The notes beneath the pieces were generated by a model, which saw only the letters and a list, made by a program, of their open reading frames with translations, made no database searches and was not told where the DNA came from. Positions 1-11,450 of a DNA stretch of 64,000 nucleotides are shown here, in pieces. Every line of letters begins with the position of its first letter. The first letter of the stretch is position 1. The DNA is from Gnetum montanum (lineage: Eukaryota; Streptophyta; Gnetopsida; Gnetales; Gnetaceae), in NCBI GenBank assembly GCA_015680685.1, contig MNCI01006121.1:62001-126000 (forward strand), given 5' to 3'. The translations under genes and the position numbers were made by a program.

Positions 1-904
1 AAGAGCATAATCATAACTTTTTTAGAAGTTAAATATTAGATTCTCAAAGATGTTGCTTCTTAGTTATAGTTTTAAACAAAAAATTTTGAGTGAAAGTTGT
101 ACAATTAATTTCTTTCTTTTAGTTTTTTTTTTCTTTTTTGGAGACTTAAGGATAAGATATATTTTTAATTGATGTGATTTCTTTTCAAGATTGGTTGTAA
201 AAATGAAAACTTGAAAAGACATCCCCATAATCATTGGGTTTTTTCTTTAGACTTTCTCCTTGTTGATATGATGTACTCTAAATTTTTTAATATTATTGTT
301 CATTTTTTTTATGACCACCACTTATAGTGATGGTGAGGTTTCTTTTTCTCAAGTCATAAGAACTTGATTCGAGCTTGGGTACAACTACTAAAAAGAGGTT
401 ATGCTTTTGCTCATCCATCTTTCTCATTAGACCCTACTTTGGTAAGATGAGCATTGAGCCTCTAGGTGATGATCCTTATCATTCATTGTTTGGAGTTAAT
501 CCTTATTATTTATTTTTTTGGTGTCCAACCTCTAGTAGTTCAATGTTTTAATTGAGAAGGATTCAACCTTTCCTCTTGTACTCTACTTGGTAGGATCATA
601 TCTAGGACAATTTTGTAGTTCTTTATTTTTGAATACTAATATTGATTGAGATATGACATGTTGATTACTTCGTAGGATCATACCTATGATGATTTCATAG
701 TTCTTATCTTTTTAATACTAATATTGATTGGGCTATTGCATATTGATTATTTGTGATGATATGAGCACAACAGCAATTACTAGCACATAATGATAAATCT
801 AGTAGTTGATTAAAAAACTTCTTGCGATTTGATTATTGTTAATAAAAAGAATGATTAGCTAGCTTGCTATAACTTGATTATTGTTAAATCTTTATTCTTC
901 CATA
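1..904. other. AT-rich stretch without a recognisable gene
   Basis: No reading frame here resembles a known protein on either strand. The sequence is AT-rich with long T runs near 125-140 and 305-315. The only structure I can point to is the degenerate tandem pair listed at 590-732. It is probably decayed intergenic or transposon DNA, but I cannot assign it to a family. Confidence 0.5.
590..732. repeat. Degenerate tandem duplication, period about 82 bp
   Basis: Positions 590-649 and 672-731 share the order GTAGGATCATA, TAGTTCTTAT and AATACTAATATTGATTG. The two copies are separated by an ATATGACATGTTGATTACTTC-like spacer whose second version follows the second copy. It is an old two-copy repeat of unknown origin. 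Confidence 0.6.
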
Positions 905-1439
905 CTAATTTTTGTAACAACCAAAAACGTCAGCGGCTAGAACACTGAGGGATTCATGGGTGCACAACCTAACTCTGCCTCTGCATGAGGTCCTTGCAGG
1001 AAAACAAAGACAGAGTGCCCTAAATGGTCTTGTTGATCGAATAGGGACTTTGCTAGTTCCAACTGGGGTGGTAGGAACAACTTGGAGGTGGCATAGTTAG
1101 CCAAAATGCAAATGCAAACAACATGAAAATGGTGCTAAGGGTCAAAGCGGTGTTTCATGGTGCTAAGTGTATAGTGTAGCCACAGAATGGGGGTGAGCAT
1201 AGCTAAGGGTTTTGACTGAAATGAGGGTGTCAACCCACAGAGACTATTGCCCGAGCATAGTATAGCATGACAACACATGAAAAAGTGTGAAAAGATGTAA
1301 GAAAATTCTAGAAATGGGAGAGAGAAATGGAACACTGCTCCAAATGGAAGTGTAGTTAACTTCAAAAGGGTCTTAGAAGGTACACAGTGTACAACAGGCA
1401 CAAGGGAAGCATAGTCACAATCTTGATGGTGTTGGGCCA

Positions 1440-1625
1440 TGAACTCTAGTGCTCACCATGATGAATCGTGCCTACCAGGTTGGCTGTCATGGTGTACCAT
1501 GTAGTGTTTTGCAGGGCTGCAGCAGGACTATAGTGTATTGTGTGGTGCAAGGCTACATTGGGGCCACAATGTACCATGTGGTGTAGCTATACCTCTCTAC
1601 TAGTGTGGTGTGCTCTGGGTCTCAT
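1440..1625. repeat. Imperfect short repeats around GTACCATGTGGTG
   Basis: Variants of GGTGTACCATGTAGTG recur at about 1490, 1535 and 1567, spaced 30-45 bp. They lie in the decayed 3' part of TAT. They could be LTR or 3'-untranslated sequence. No protein is visible. Confidence 0.35.
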
Positions 1626-3032
1626 TTTCCCACGAAGCTAAGTGCCAAAGTGCCAAAATGCCAAATGCTAAATGAAAGTTCCAACTACCAACCGGTGAAA
1701 AATGGAAGCCAACCCTTAAAACATTGGGATGTGGGGGTATTTATAGGAGAGAGGTTAATCCAAAATGTGGATTGGGTGCCACATGGTAGTGCAGTAGGCG
1801 GGACTACGAGAAACATTCAGAAAATTTTCTTAGTCCAAAGGTGACCATAAAAAGTTTGAAAATTTTCTAACTCTAACTGCTAAGCTCACCCCATGTTACG
1901 TGTGGGATGTGTAACTCAACAATTAGAAAAAAAATTTCAAAACTAGTAGTTGGAGCTAACTACACTCAATACTTAGAAAAATTTGGCCAAAGTGCCACCA
2001 TTTTGACACTTAGCCAAATTTGCAGTTGAGATGTTGAGACCTGAAATTTTGTGGTGCTTCAATGGCCCCTCTTTATTGACATTTGGAGGAGTAACCCAAG
2101 AGACATCAACAAAGAATTGAAAAACATCATAGTAAATGTGCCACAAACATTGCTCATCGATACTAGATCGGGTATCGTTCCACCATGTTCAAGAGTGTTG
2201 TGGATAAGGGTGTGTTGGAACAAAGTGTGTAGGAAATGTGCTAGGGAGATGAAATGCAAGTAGAGGAAATAAAATGCAAATAGTGTATCTTGATGCAAGA
2301 TGTGAAGTTAGCATGGCTAATGGTAACCATGGCATAAAGTGGCTTACCTAAAACATTGACCTCTCATTGGAGTGCTCATGAGAGAGTCAAAGTCGATTCA
2401 AGGCTGGGTCGATTGCAAAGTTGCAGTGTTGTCAATTTGCTTGGGGATGTGCTTTTTCCTATTTTCCTTTCTTTTATTTATTTTTTCATTTTTTGCTCTT
2501 TATTTTTCCCTTTTCTATGATACAAACCCTTGTCAAGTTTGGCTTACTACTAAATACTAGCTGCAAGGTGTGGGCCATCAACTAGATGGGCTTTGCTTTG
2601 ATGCAACCGCATCGCATCTATAGGATAGGTGTCTCCTACCTAGGATGAGTTGTGTTACATATACTTGGGCTTAACTAGCCAACAAAGGCTCCCCATAGGA
2701 TGAGTTATGTTACATCTACCTTGGATTCTACAATTGACATGAAGAGAATGTCATATGCATAATAGTGCATATGCATCAGAGGAATGTGCAATCATGAGTA
2801 TGCAAGGGATGAGAGGCTATCGGGATTGAGTGGATGTGCATAGACTGTAATGGGATGAGGGGGATGTGCACTCTTGAGTGGCTTAACTAGTCCAATCATG
2901 CACATTGGAGCAACGTGGCAACTTTCTACTATAATGAGATGCGTCTTTGCATGACTACCTTCAGGGTTTCATCCTACAAACACAACTCTGAGAAGACAAG
3001 AAAACCATACAACATGAAATGCAAATGCAAAT
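1626..3032. other. Non-coding part of TAT, no protein seen
   Basis: Short open frames occur but none resembles a known family. Two similar phrases, AGGATGAGTTGTGTTACAT (2642) and AGGATGAGTTATGTTACAT (2697), show another local duplication. A run of TTT-rich sequence lies at 2455-2515. I see no promoter, tRNA or host-gene signal. Confidence 0.45.
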
Positions 3033-3104
3033 GCTAGATGTGAAGATGCTACAAGTGTTGGATGTGAAGATGCTACAAGTGCTAGATGTGAAGATGCTAC
3101 AAAT
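3033..3104. repeat. Three tandem 24-bp units
   Basis: Units 3033-3056, 3057-3080 and 3081-3104 each read G(C/T)T(A/G)GATGTGAAGATGCTACAA(G/A)T with at most two differences. Similar GATGCTACAAGT text recurs singly at about 3165. The array is short and still well conserved compared with its surroundings, which suggests it arose after most of the decay of TAT. Confidence 0.85.
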
Positions 3105-3289
3105 GTATCAAATGTTGTGCCAGTTGCAAGTTCTCAAGAAGCCAGTGAAAATGTCAGGGCGATGATGCTACAAGTCCTCCAAAGGCCACACCGATGGTAG
3201 GTGCTTCAAAAGATCAGTAGAATGGTGGGAGGTGATGATGCGATGAGTGCCCCAAGGGTTTCACCAATGACAGGTGCTCCAACAAATTA

Positions 3290-4010
3290 GCAACATGCTA
3301 GTTTAAAGTCTTGGTAGACCGTGAACCTAGTTTAAGGTCCTAAAAAACCATGATGTGCTAGTTTATAATCCTAGCAAACTATTGGGTGCTAGTTTAACAT
3401 TGTAGCAGACGGTGGATGTTGTGCCAATTTAACATCATGACTTAAGGATGATTTATGATAGCTTATAGTCATAGTGGACTACTACATCAATTTATAGTCA
3501 TAGAGAACTATTTATGCCAATTTTTTGCATCATGGTGGATGAGTGCTTACCTTGCTTGTGTGAGGTGCGATGCTACATGTGTAGTCATGTTGTGTGCTTG
3601 CAAGATTCTGCAAAAATCAACTATAAAAAAAAACATTAAGAGACATCTATTGTAAACAAAGTTAAAATGCATGAATGAAATGAAAATAATGCAAAAAGTA
3701 AGAGTTTTAGGGTGTTTTGGGCCATGGACTAGTTTAAGGCCTTTTTGGGCCATTAAGTGTTGCTAGTTTTGGGCAATTTTGGGCCATCGCTAGTTTAAGG
3801 TGATTTTGGGTGATCACAAAGGGGTTGATGATTTAAGGCCATTTTGGGTTATATGTTGCTAGTGTAAGGCCTTGGTGGACCATAGGTTGCTAGTTTAAAG
3901 CCATTCTAGACCATGGGCTAGTTTAAGGACATGTTGGACCACAACGATAATTTAAGGCCATTTCGAGCCATCACTAGTTTAAGGCCTTTTTAGGCCATGT
4001 GTTTTTGTCG
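3290..4010. repeat. Degenerate minisatellite with GCTAGTTTAA(G/A)GCC core
   Basis: The phrase GCTAGTTTAAGGCC or a close variant recurs about every 35-60 bp (for example near 3299, 3327, 3357, 3388, 3730, 3763, 3792, 3850, 3891, 3917 and 3971). Each is followed by a TTTTGGGCCAT or TGGACCAT-like phrase. The same core appears at 5495-5600 and 26085-26145, other parts of the same TAT element. Confidence 0.75.
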
Positions 4011-4359
4011 TTTTATGATTTTTGTTTTGATTTTTATGTATTTTTGATTTGTTTAAATGTAATGCATAAGCTAAGTGGATGGATGCATAAATAAAGTAAA
4101 AATGTGTAAACAAAGTAAGGCAATGTGTAAACTAGGTGAGTAGGTGAAATGTAAATGCATAAACAAATGCAATGCAAACAAAAACCAAAGAAGTATGGCT
4201 CATACAAGCAAGGGATAAGTAGGCACTTAGCACATTTTTGGCCAAGGGAAAGTCTTGGTCATGTAGTTGCTTCCTAACTAGGCAAGCAAGGCTTAGGATC
4301 CTCTAGGAGGTTGTTGGCTTCAACCACTCATTTAGGTATGTTAGCCTTAGGTGTTGAAT

Positions 4360-4790
4360 TGGTTGCTATAGGTGTACCACCAAGAAACTCCACCTCCAAA
4401 AATTTCTCCATGTCTATGTTGTGGGTAGCTAGAGGAGGGATGTTATCACCGTGGATGATCACTTGACCACCTTTGTATGAAAGATGGATTTCTTGATGGA
4501 TGGGAAAGGAGATGGCCTATAGTTGAGCTAGCCAAGGCCTACCCAGGATTAGGTTGAAGCTTGGCATCTCCTCTATGATAGTGAAATCTGTACTAGTGGG
4601 AAATTACTCTTCTATCATGAAGGCTAAGTTGATTATACCCTTGATAGTGATGCATGATCCGTTGAAGGATTTTAGACACATGGTTTTGGTTGGCCTGATT
4701 TCATTTGCTAGGCCTAGCTTGTCAATGATGGAGTATAGGATTATGTTTGTTGCTACACCATCATTAACATGCACTCTTTGAATCATGCAT
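4360..4790 (-). pseudogene. TAT retropepsin (aspartic protease) remnant
   Basis: Read on the minus strand, this encodes a broken aspartic protease of a gypsy Pol. The N-terminal part has an active-site-like stretch NDGVATNII (about 4740-4770), where Tat proteases carry an acidic-Gly motif followed by VNI. The conserved C-terminal motif NLILGRPWLAQL lies near 4531-4566, matching the LLGRPW signature of Tat proteases, followed by an HQE...SYKGG segment. At least two stops interrupt it. It lies downstream, in element order, of the Gag tail at 5840-6234 as expected. The enzyme would have cut Gag-Pol in the virus-like particle. It cannot be active here. Confidence 0.7.
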
Positions 4791-5494
4791 TTCCCAACAC
4801 GTATGCTAATGGACAGTGGAGCTGTAGTGGCCTCCCCTCATTTAGGGTTGATCTTGATTGCATTGTTGCGAAATGCTAGGGATGTTGAACTTGATTCCTA
4901 TGGTGCAGGGGAAACATCGTTGCATGGATGGTGTTCTCATCTGTAGGGATGTCCTTCATAATAGGAATGAAGGCCAACATCTAGTCCAATGCTTGGTGGT
5001 GAGCAAATGAGGTCATGACCAAGTCATACAAGCTCAACATTGTGTTCTTTTGGTTGAGCATTTATTTCACCTGGGCTAGTGTAGATGCAAAGTCCTTGTC
5101 ATTGACCATTATGTTGGCCTTGGCTTCCTCCATGTGGATTGAGAGAAATATCTCTTGTGGATGGGACTTGGGCTTAAGTTGTTTGGCCTCCTTGAGGGCA
5201 AGGCCCTCAATGTTCAATTGTCACTTGATGGTTATGGTCTATGCTTTGGTAATGGGGGTTGTGAGGTGCTCGTTCATCCTCTTGCATTTCCATTTGTTAG
5301 GCCTACTCAAGTTGCCAGTGGGATCAACCCTAGAAGGAGGAGAGGCCAAGATGTTGCCCACTATTTAGCTTTGAATAGGTGAGGGGCCATCATGTTGTGG
5401 CACCCTTATGATAAACAGTGGTTTAAGAGTTGTTGTGAGGCTAACTCATTGTGGCACCTTGATGATGAAAGCTTGCTTAGCAGTTGTTATTGCT

Positions 5495-5600
5495 ACATCA
5501 TGCTAGTTTAACGTCTCATCAAACAATTGGTTTGGTTGCCAATTTAATATCTTAGGGGATGATTGGTTTAGTTGCTAGTTTAACGTCTTAGTGGATAATT
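5495..5600. repeat. Second block of the TAGTTTAACGTC minisatellite
   Basis: Three units (near 5500, 5540 and 5575) read TGCTAGTTTAACGTCTCA, GCCAATTTAATATCTTAG and TGCTAGTTTAACGTCTTA, each followed by a (G/C)A(A/T)(G/A)ATTG phrase. It lies between the Gag tail and protease remnants of TAT. Confidence 0.65.
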
Positions 5601-5679
5601 GTTGTGCGACCTTGACCACAAGGGGTGTTGTGGGTGCCCAAGGTAGTACTTTGATAACAAAGGGGGGCCTCTTACTTGT

Positions 5680-6234
5680 AGAGGCTAAGGGGATCCTTGC
5701 CTTATTGGGAGGTATGTAGATTACAAAAGGTTGTTACATAGGTTTAGATTTTCCACGTATATTCATGGAGTTTATGATGTAGGGGGCATCATCTACATTG
5801 GATTGGCTCAGTGTGTTGGGTACTAGTTGGCCCCCTTCTATCATTCTTTGCAGGTCATCCTGTAAACCATAATAGTGATCCATATTGTAATCAAACATCT
5901 AGTGGTAATGATAGTATTGGTTTAGCTTGAAGTGTTGTGGGATCGAGGGCTCGTTTGGTACTATTGAGGTGAGGTTCCTTAGTAGTTCGTAGTACCTATC
6001 ATGGTTTTGGTAGGCAATCTCCAATATGTGTTTGTATTGGATTCACCTAGCTTTTAGGAGTTACTCCAATAGTTTAGAGGGTTCCATCAGTAGTAGTGTA
6101 TACTTTGAGTGTTCCTTGTGCTCAAAGTTGGGCCTTGGGATGGCCCCTACTGATGTAGGTGAGTTGGTGCCAAAGTTGGTAGCTTTGAGAGTTGGGAACT
6201 TGGGCTACTTAGCCATCAAGCCCCAGTTGGTTGC
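5680..6234 (-). pseudogene. TAT Gag C-terminal remnant
   Basis: On the minus strand about 5840-5950 reads YHYH..MFDYNMDHYYGLQ followed by DDLQRMIEGGQL. In Tat-lineage Gag the equivalent zinc-knuckle region has the order C-x-x-H, GH, C, L, then an acidic LI..G(Q/K)L tail. The tail is preserved but the cysteines have been lost. The fragment ends at 6234 where the A1 LTR begins, and the N-terminal Gag half resumes at 25511. It is broken by stops and non-functional. The lineage call rests on this tail and the GRPW protease together. Confidence 0.55.
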
Positions 6235-6345
6235 TGATGAACCATAATATTGGGGCTACAATATCAAATCCATAATATTAGGTCTACGATATCGGAGCTT
6301 GCCATCCGATGTTAGATACCCAATATCATGCCCTACCTCATTGCT

Positions 6346-6353
6346 TATAAATA
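6346..6353 (+). promoter_or_regulatory. TATA box of the A1 5' LTR
   Basis: TATAAATA lies inside the phrase CTTATAAATAAGAGGCAGG, conserved in every LTR of this family. Upstream U3 holds several AATAT/GATATC palindromic phrases. Confidence 0.75.
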
Positions 6354-6520
6354 AGAGGCAGGTGCACTTGGTTTGCATAGTTAATTTTAGTCTCTTACCC
6401 AAACTCTTGCCTTTTCTCCCTCTTAGAGTTAGAATTATTTCTGTGTGCCCACAATAGGAGTCATAAAGTGAACGGATCTTTATTCGATCATTTTGTACCT
6501 GAGCACATCTTGTGTATGGC

Positions 6521-6526
6521 AATAAA
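6521..6526 (+). promoter_or_regulatory. AATAAA polyadenylation signal of the A1 5' LTR
   Basis: AATAAA lies 168 bp after the TATA box, in a phrase (GGCAATAAAG) conserved among the plus-strand LTRs. It probably marks the R region. Confidence 0.6.
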
Positions 6527-7073
6527 GTTGAACTTTGTGATAAACCTTGCAACATTCATAATATATTAATTAATGTTATTTTCAGTTATTTAATGCTTTC
6601 CTTAGTTAATTAATGATTCTGTCTCATCCTACAACTTTCCTAAGTTAGCACACATAGTACAATCACTTTGAGCATGCTTGTAACACTTGGTAACCCTATA
6701 ATGATTAGCATTTGGTAATCCCAGTAGTGTTGCACTAGTTCAAGATGTGTATGGCAAGTGAGAATAGATATTGGTGTTAGGATTAATTAAAGCCTCGTTA
6801 ATCAATAGTTAAATCAATTTAGGTACTTAGTTATCTCTCTCCTCCCTTATTAGCAGTAGGATATAAAAAGATAAAAGTCATAAAAATCATATGCCTCAAC
6901 GTTACTTAACCATACAATAATGACATACAAGTAAGCTTGGTAAGACAATGATTAACCAACCCATTCTTGTTCCATCAAGGTGCATAAGGACTTAGTCCTT
7001 AGAATTTGAATGGATCATGCGTGGATGCTCATATTCATATGGTTGAGAGTAGGGACACCTCACCACTCATCAT

Positions 7074-7091
7074 TGGTGTTGTTTCCAGGGA
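7074..7091 (+). other. A1 primer-binding site, tRNA-Asp-like
   Basis: TGGTGTTGTTTCCAGGGA starts one base after the LTR. The better-preserved A3 copy is TGGTGCCATTGTCGGGGA, close to the complement of the plant tRNA-Asp 3' end that primes many Athila/Tat elements. Confidence 0.7.
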
Positions 7092-7208
7092 CTTTGTTGT
7101 TTGTGCGCTAACTAGAACATAGAAAATCTTTCACATCGTTGGAATGAGCCCTTAGGTTGGTTAAAGAAAATAATAATATGTATTACATTGCACACTAAAT
7201 AGACAATC

Positions 7209-9125
7209 ATGTGTCCTTCTTCGTACAAAATTGTTTCACCACCTAGGTCTAAAATAGGTAACAATCAGAGGTGTAGTACACATGATAACCCGCTAGTCCC
7301 TCAACAGTTTCACGTGGTGTATGTTCATCCTGATGAATATGTATTGAACTTTACCTTTATCCTCCACCAAGATGAACAAATGCATTGGCGAGATTTAGAA
7401 AATAACATAGTGTTACATCCTAATTACTTTTTCCCAGGCATGCTTCTTCGTGATCTCACACAAATTGGTATGCAGCACTTACAGGCTAAGTACATTATGC
7501 ATCATCATGACTCGAGAGAGTATCGACCCACGAAGGCACAATGTCAAAGGGACTTACAATAGGAGAGACGTCATGAATCCATGAAGGAAAATTTATTGTA
7601 GAACGTCCCACATGTCCTAAGAAAAAATGAGGATGGTGAGCCTTCCTTAGGTAGTCAACCACATAATGATGTTCCTCTCATTAACTTCATTTAAGGGGTT
7701 GTGTATTAGAATCTTTACTCAAGTATCCATAACCAAAATTCTGGTATCGACAAACATAAAGGGTCTGAAAAAGGAACACGAACACATGACAAAGATGGAC
7801 ATGCTAATTGTAATCGCAATTGAGGCCATGACCACTAAAGAGAAGGAAGCAGGCACCATCGTGGTGATGGTCCTTCTTCTTCTTCACCTTCATCATCTCC
7901 TTCATCCTCTCCTTTAGAATCTAGATGCAGTCATAAGGAAAAAGATCATGAGAATAAGGGTAAGAAAAATGAGAGTCATAGATGAAACAATTGAGAAAGG
8001 GGACGAGGGCATTTTAGAGAAACACACCATGAAATAAGGGAGAGTAGGAAACAACATAGGCATCATAGATGCCACATACGGCATGATCATGATGAACCCC
8101 TACTCACTACTCAAAGTATGCTAGATAGAATTGAGGCTATCAAAATCCCAACAAGGCACCAAAAGGATAGTAGGATCAAGAGATTAGACATGAATAATAT
8201 CCCACGATTTGAAGGAGGGTACAACACTAATCCTTAAAATCATCTACAAGCATTTCATGATGCATGTGCCTTACAAAACATAGAAAGTGAATGGAAAAAC
8301 CTTAAGTTGTTCCCATGGACACTAATCAAAGAAGTGGAAAGCTGGTACCGGTCCTTAGAACTAAAATCCATTCCTAGGTGGAGTACCATGTTAGAATTGT
8401 TCAACAATAAGTGCCAAACATACTCCCAAGTGTCCAACCTACAAAAGCAAATCCAAGGATGGAAACAAGGAAGCCAGAAACCCTTGGATGCTACCATGGG
8501 CCAATATTACACACTGTTACATCTTCATCTTGGCCATGGATATTCTCAAAGGGATCAACTATGCCATCTCATAAATGGGCTTAGGCATGAAATGTGAAGA
8601 ACCCTTGCAACTTATTCCCAAGGAAGACTATCTGAGCTTAGGATCCATCAAGTTCAAAGATTATTGGAGAAAGTTGTTAAAGAAGAAGGTGAGCTAAGGA
8701 AAAGAGAGAGTGTGAAGGAATATAACAGAGATCCTTCCCTCCAAAAGAGGGGAGAAAGATTTTGTGAGGATGAAGAAGAGTCACCACTAGAAGAGATGGT
8801 GAATAAGAAAACCTTTCCTATCCAAAAATTAGCATCAGAAGTATCAACAAATGTAGACCAAATGTGGGATTCCCTAAATGATAGATTTCAAACCATTCTT
8901 AAAATAGAAGAGGAGTCTAGAGAGGAAGGTAATGATCATGAAAAAAGAAAAAAGAGAGAAACTGAACATGCACGTAACAAGGATAAGGCAAATTTTTCAT
9001 GATTGAAGAAGTTGTGGGTTCAAATACAGATAATGATAGTGGATGCAAGATATGCCAATATGACCATCCTATGTGATTTTGCCCTATAATATCACATCTG
9101 CAGGAGTCTGGGGTGTATGCACTCA
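7209..9125 (+). pseudogene. A1 gag (capsid/nucleocapsid), broken
   Basis: The N-terminal part (7209-7562) is open and starts MCPSSYKI. It is followed by a low-complexity Ser/His/Arg-rich linker (about 7830-8110). The retrotransposon Gag capsid domain (8190-8680) has the usual LKLFPWTL, ESWYRSL and WSTMLELF motifs. A charged Glu/Lys-rich helical region (8690-9000) and a zinc-knuckle start, CKICQYDHP (about 9049), come next. Frames are broken by about eight stops and shifts. Gag would form the virus-like particle around element RNA. A2 and A3 carry the same gene, which confirms the domain order. Confidence 0.8.
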
Positions 9126-9550
9126 ACCCACGATTAAACAAAAGGTAAACACCCTAAAGGTTACCTTATCCTCAAGGTAATCCAATGCAATTCCACCAAC
9201 CTTTAACATATTATCCAAGTGGAACTCCACCACAACCAATCGAGTAGTATCAATAGTGGCAATATCCACAATCATGGGGAATGCCACCACCAAGCCAATA
9301 GTATCCTTACCAACAACCTGACCTGTATGGATATTACGTGCAGCAACTAGTCTCTCCACATGACTCTACTAGTCACGTCACTTCTCAACCTCACTACCAA
9401 GCTTGTGAATATCATAGGACTCTTTCTCCTAGGGGCAATATTCCACAAACATATCATCCTTCTCATCTAGCTGCACCTCTTCCACCCTTAACTCCATTAC
9501 CACCTGCTCTAGCTATGCAGGGTGAAATCCCTACCCAGCTGCAGTAACGT
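9126..9550 (+). pseudogene. A1 Pro/Gln/Tyr-rich Gag tail
   Basis: After the zinc knuckle the frame reads LQESGVYALNPRLNKR and then a Tyr/Pro/Gln-rich low-complexity segment with YYPSGTPP and YPYQQPD phrases, ending in HPSHLAAPLPPLTPLPPALA. The same tail occurs in A3 (49270-49675). It links nucleocapsid to protease. There are no catalytic motifs, and several stops. Confidence 0.6.
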
Positions 9551-9601
9551 AACACCAAAAGGACTGTTAACTCTCAATCTACTATTGGTTCTAACAACCA
9601 C

Positions 9602-10333
9602 ATGAAGAAAAGACCTTTCTTTAGAACCAATAGTCCAACTAAGCTCTTGCAACCACAAGCAGCTGATTCTTCAACCACCTCACTACCACTTGAAGCTTCA
9701 AAGCTCCCTTCAGGCCAAACACCGCGTCCAACGCATACAGTCATGTTAACTCATGTCATCACTGATTGGATAAAAGATGGTCATCTTCCTAGGAAATTCT
9801 CTAATCCTAGGAGTCCTTTGATATATCTACAAATCACTATAAATAAATCGTGCAAGGCTCTTTTGGATTCAGGTTCTGGTGTCAACTTGATTTCTCAAGA
9901 AATGTACAAAGCCTGAAACCTACCTCTGCTAAAAAAGAGTAACATCCATTTAGAGTTGGTTGACCAATCCATCACTATCCCATTAGGGCTAGTGAAGGAC
10001 ATTATCACCACTATTTGTGGGTGGTCATACCCAGCTGACTTCCTAGTGATTTAGGTGAACAACAATAAGGGAGGCTTCCCAATCATAATGGGAAGGGCAT
10101 GGCTAAGCACCATCAATGCACACCTAGGAATCCATGATCTTTCCCTAGAAATATCAAAGGAAAATACATTCAGAAAGATCGAGAAGAAGAAAGTTCTATG
10201 CATCGCATACAGTGACACAGGGTGTAATTACATGCAGAGGTCATGGTTTGTGCAAAATTTAACATTGTCTGCATGCAATCAGTGTGCACAAGTGATCAAC
10301 ATACAAAGATTCCTGTATGTAGTAGCCACATGA
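9602..10333 (+). pseudogene. A1 aspartic protease
   Basis: The catalytic motif is intact: ALLDSGSGVNLI near 9857-9892, followed by the flap-like region (LGLVKDIITTICGW) and PIIMGRAWLS near 10080. A TGA follows YKA at 9914, where A2 has Trp. Another stop lies near 10050. A2 carries the same protease uninterrupted (21464-21985), so this copy is simply decayed. It would mature Gag-Pol inside the particle. Confidence 0.85.
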
Positions 10334-10387
10334 TAGGAAGGCACCTAGTGGTTAACAGCAAATCAAGAGAGTAGTTCAACTATATGC

Positions 10388-11450
10388 ATGGAACCAACTG
10401 AGGGTTTGACTTGCGCTTACATCGATAGTATAGACGCATTAGAGCAAATCCACCACCAACTTCCAAGTCTTAACCTCAAAAATATCAACTGGGGGAAGTT
10501 GGAAATCCCTGATAAATTTAAGCAGGAGCTCCTGAAGCTAAAACCATTACCCACCAGTATGGAATACACATTTATTAACAATGGAAAACTAGTAATTATT
10601 AACACTAAGCTCACTCCGCCACAAAAAGAGAAACTGCTGAAGGTAATAAACAAATGCTCGAAAGCCTTCACTTGGTCATATCCTAAATTAACTAGAATAG
10701 ATCCTAGGATATGCCAACATAGAATTTACATTGACCCCTTGATGAAGCCTCAAAGACAACCACAGAGGCATTTGAACCCAAAGTTGAAGCAAGTAGTTAA
10801 GAAAGAAATTGAACAGCTTCTAAAATTTGGGTTCATCTACCCCATTTCCGATAGCAAATGGGTTAGTCCCTTAGTTATCATGCCCAAAAAGGGAGGCAAA
10901 TGGAGGATGTGCATAGATTTCAAGCTACTAAACATGGCAACATTCAAGGACCACTTTCCATTTCCATTCATAGACCAAGTCTTAGACACCATTGTAGGGC
11001 ATCGCTACTATAGTTTTCTGGATGGGTACAGTGGGTACAACCAAATACAAATAGCCCTAGAAAACCAAGCCAAGACTATGTTCACTAGTTCTTGGGGAAC
11101 ATTTGCATACAAACAGATGCCTTTTGGCTTGTGCAATGCCCCTGCAACGTTTCAACAATTAGTTCTAAGCATATTCTAGTAATAGATAGGAAATGGTGTG
11201 GAGGTCTTCATGGACAAGTTCTTGACCTACGGAGCAAACTTTGATCAAGTCTTGGACCAGTTAGAGCAAGTATTAAAACAATGTATAGAAATCAATCTAA
11301 GGCTCAACTAGCAAAAAATCCATTTAATGGTCCAAGAAGGTGTAGTATTAGGACATAATATCTCACAAATAGGGATAGAGGTAGACCCTGAAAAGATCAA
11401 AGTCATCCAAGGAATTACCCGTCAACTAAAAACTGTAAAAGATATCTGAT
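10388..11450 (+). pseudogene. A1 reverse transcriptase
   Basis: An open stretch of 263 codons (10388-11179) carries the linker MEPTEGLTCAY and then RT motifs WVSPLVIMPKKGGKWRMCI, FLDGYSGYNQIQIA and PFGLCNAPATFQ. A TAG ends it at 11177. The frame continues to the catalytic box, which reads FMDKF (11207-11221) instead of FMDDF, so the second catalytic aspartate is lost. A3 keeps FMDDF. The enzyme would copy element RNA into DNA in the particle. This copy is dead on two counts. Confidence 0.88.

Larger units (their letters stand above)
905..6234 (-). mobile_element. TAT: left half of a Tat-like Ty3/gypsy element (minus strand)
   Basis: Minus-strand protease (4360-4790) and Gag C-terminal remnants (about 5840-6234) identify a gypsy element. 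The GRPW motif and the Gag tail pattern point to the Tat (Ogre/Retand) lineage. The matching Gag N-terminal half lies at 25511-25930 on the same strand, so A1 plus A2 interrupt one element. No reverse transcriptase could be found between 905 and 4200. That part holds tandem repeats instead, so the element was either non-autonomous or is too decayed to read. LTRs were not identified. Element extent on the left is a guess. Confidence 0.6.
6235..7072 (+). repeat. A1 5' LTR
   Basis: The 838-bp repeat starts TGATGAACC and ends CACTCATCA, a short inverted terminal repeat. The same sequence recurs at 14707-15140 (truncated), 46445-47224 and 55163-55960. On the minus strand the LTRs of A2 and A4 share the same ends. 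It contains a TATA box and an AATAAA signal. Confidence 0.9.

Noticed and set aside
3290-4010. Regularly spaced repeats as a CRISPR array
   Set aside because: Units are degenerate, spacing is uneven, and this is plant DNA inside a retroelement.
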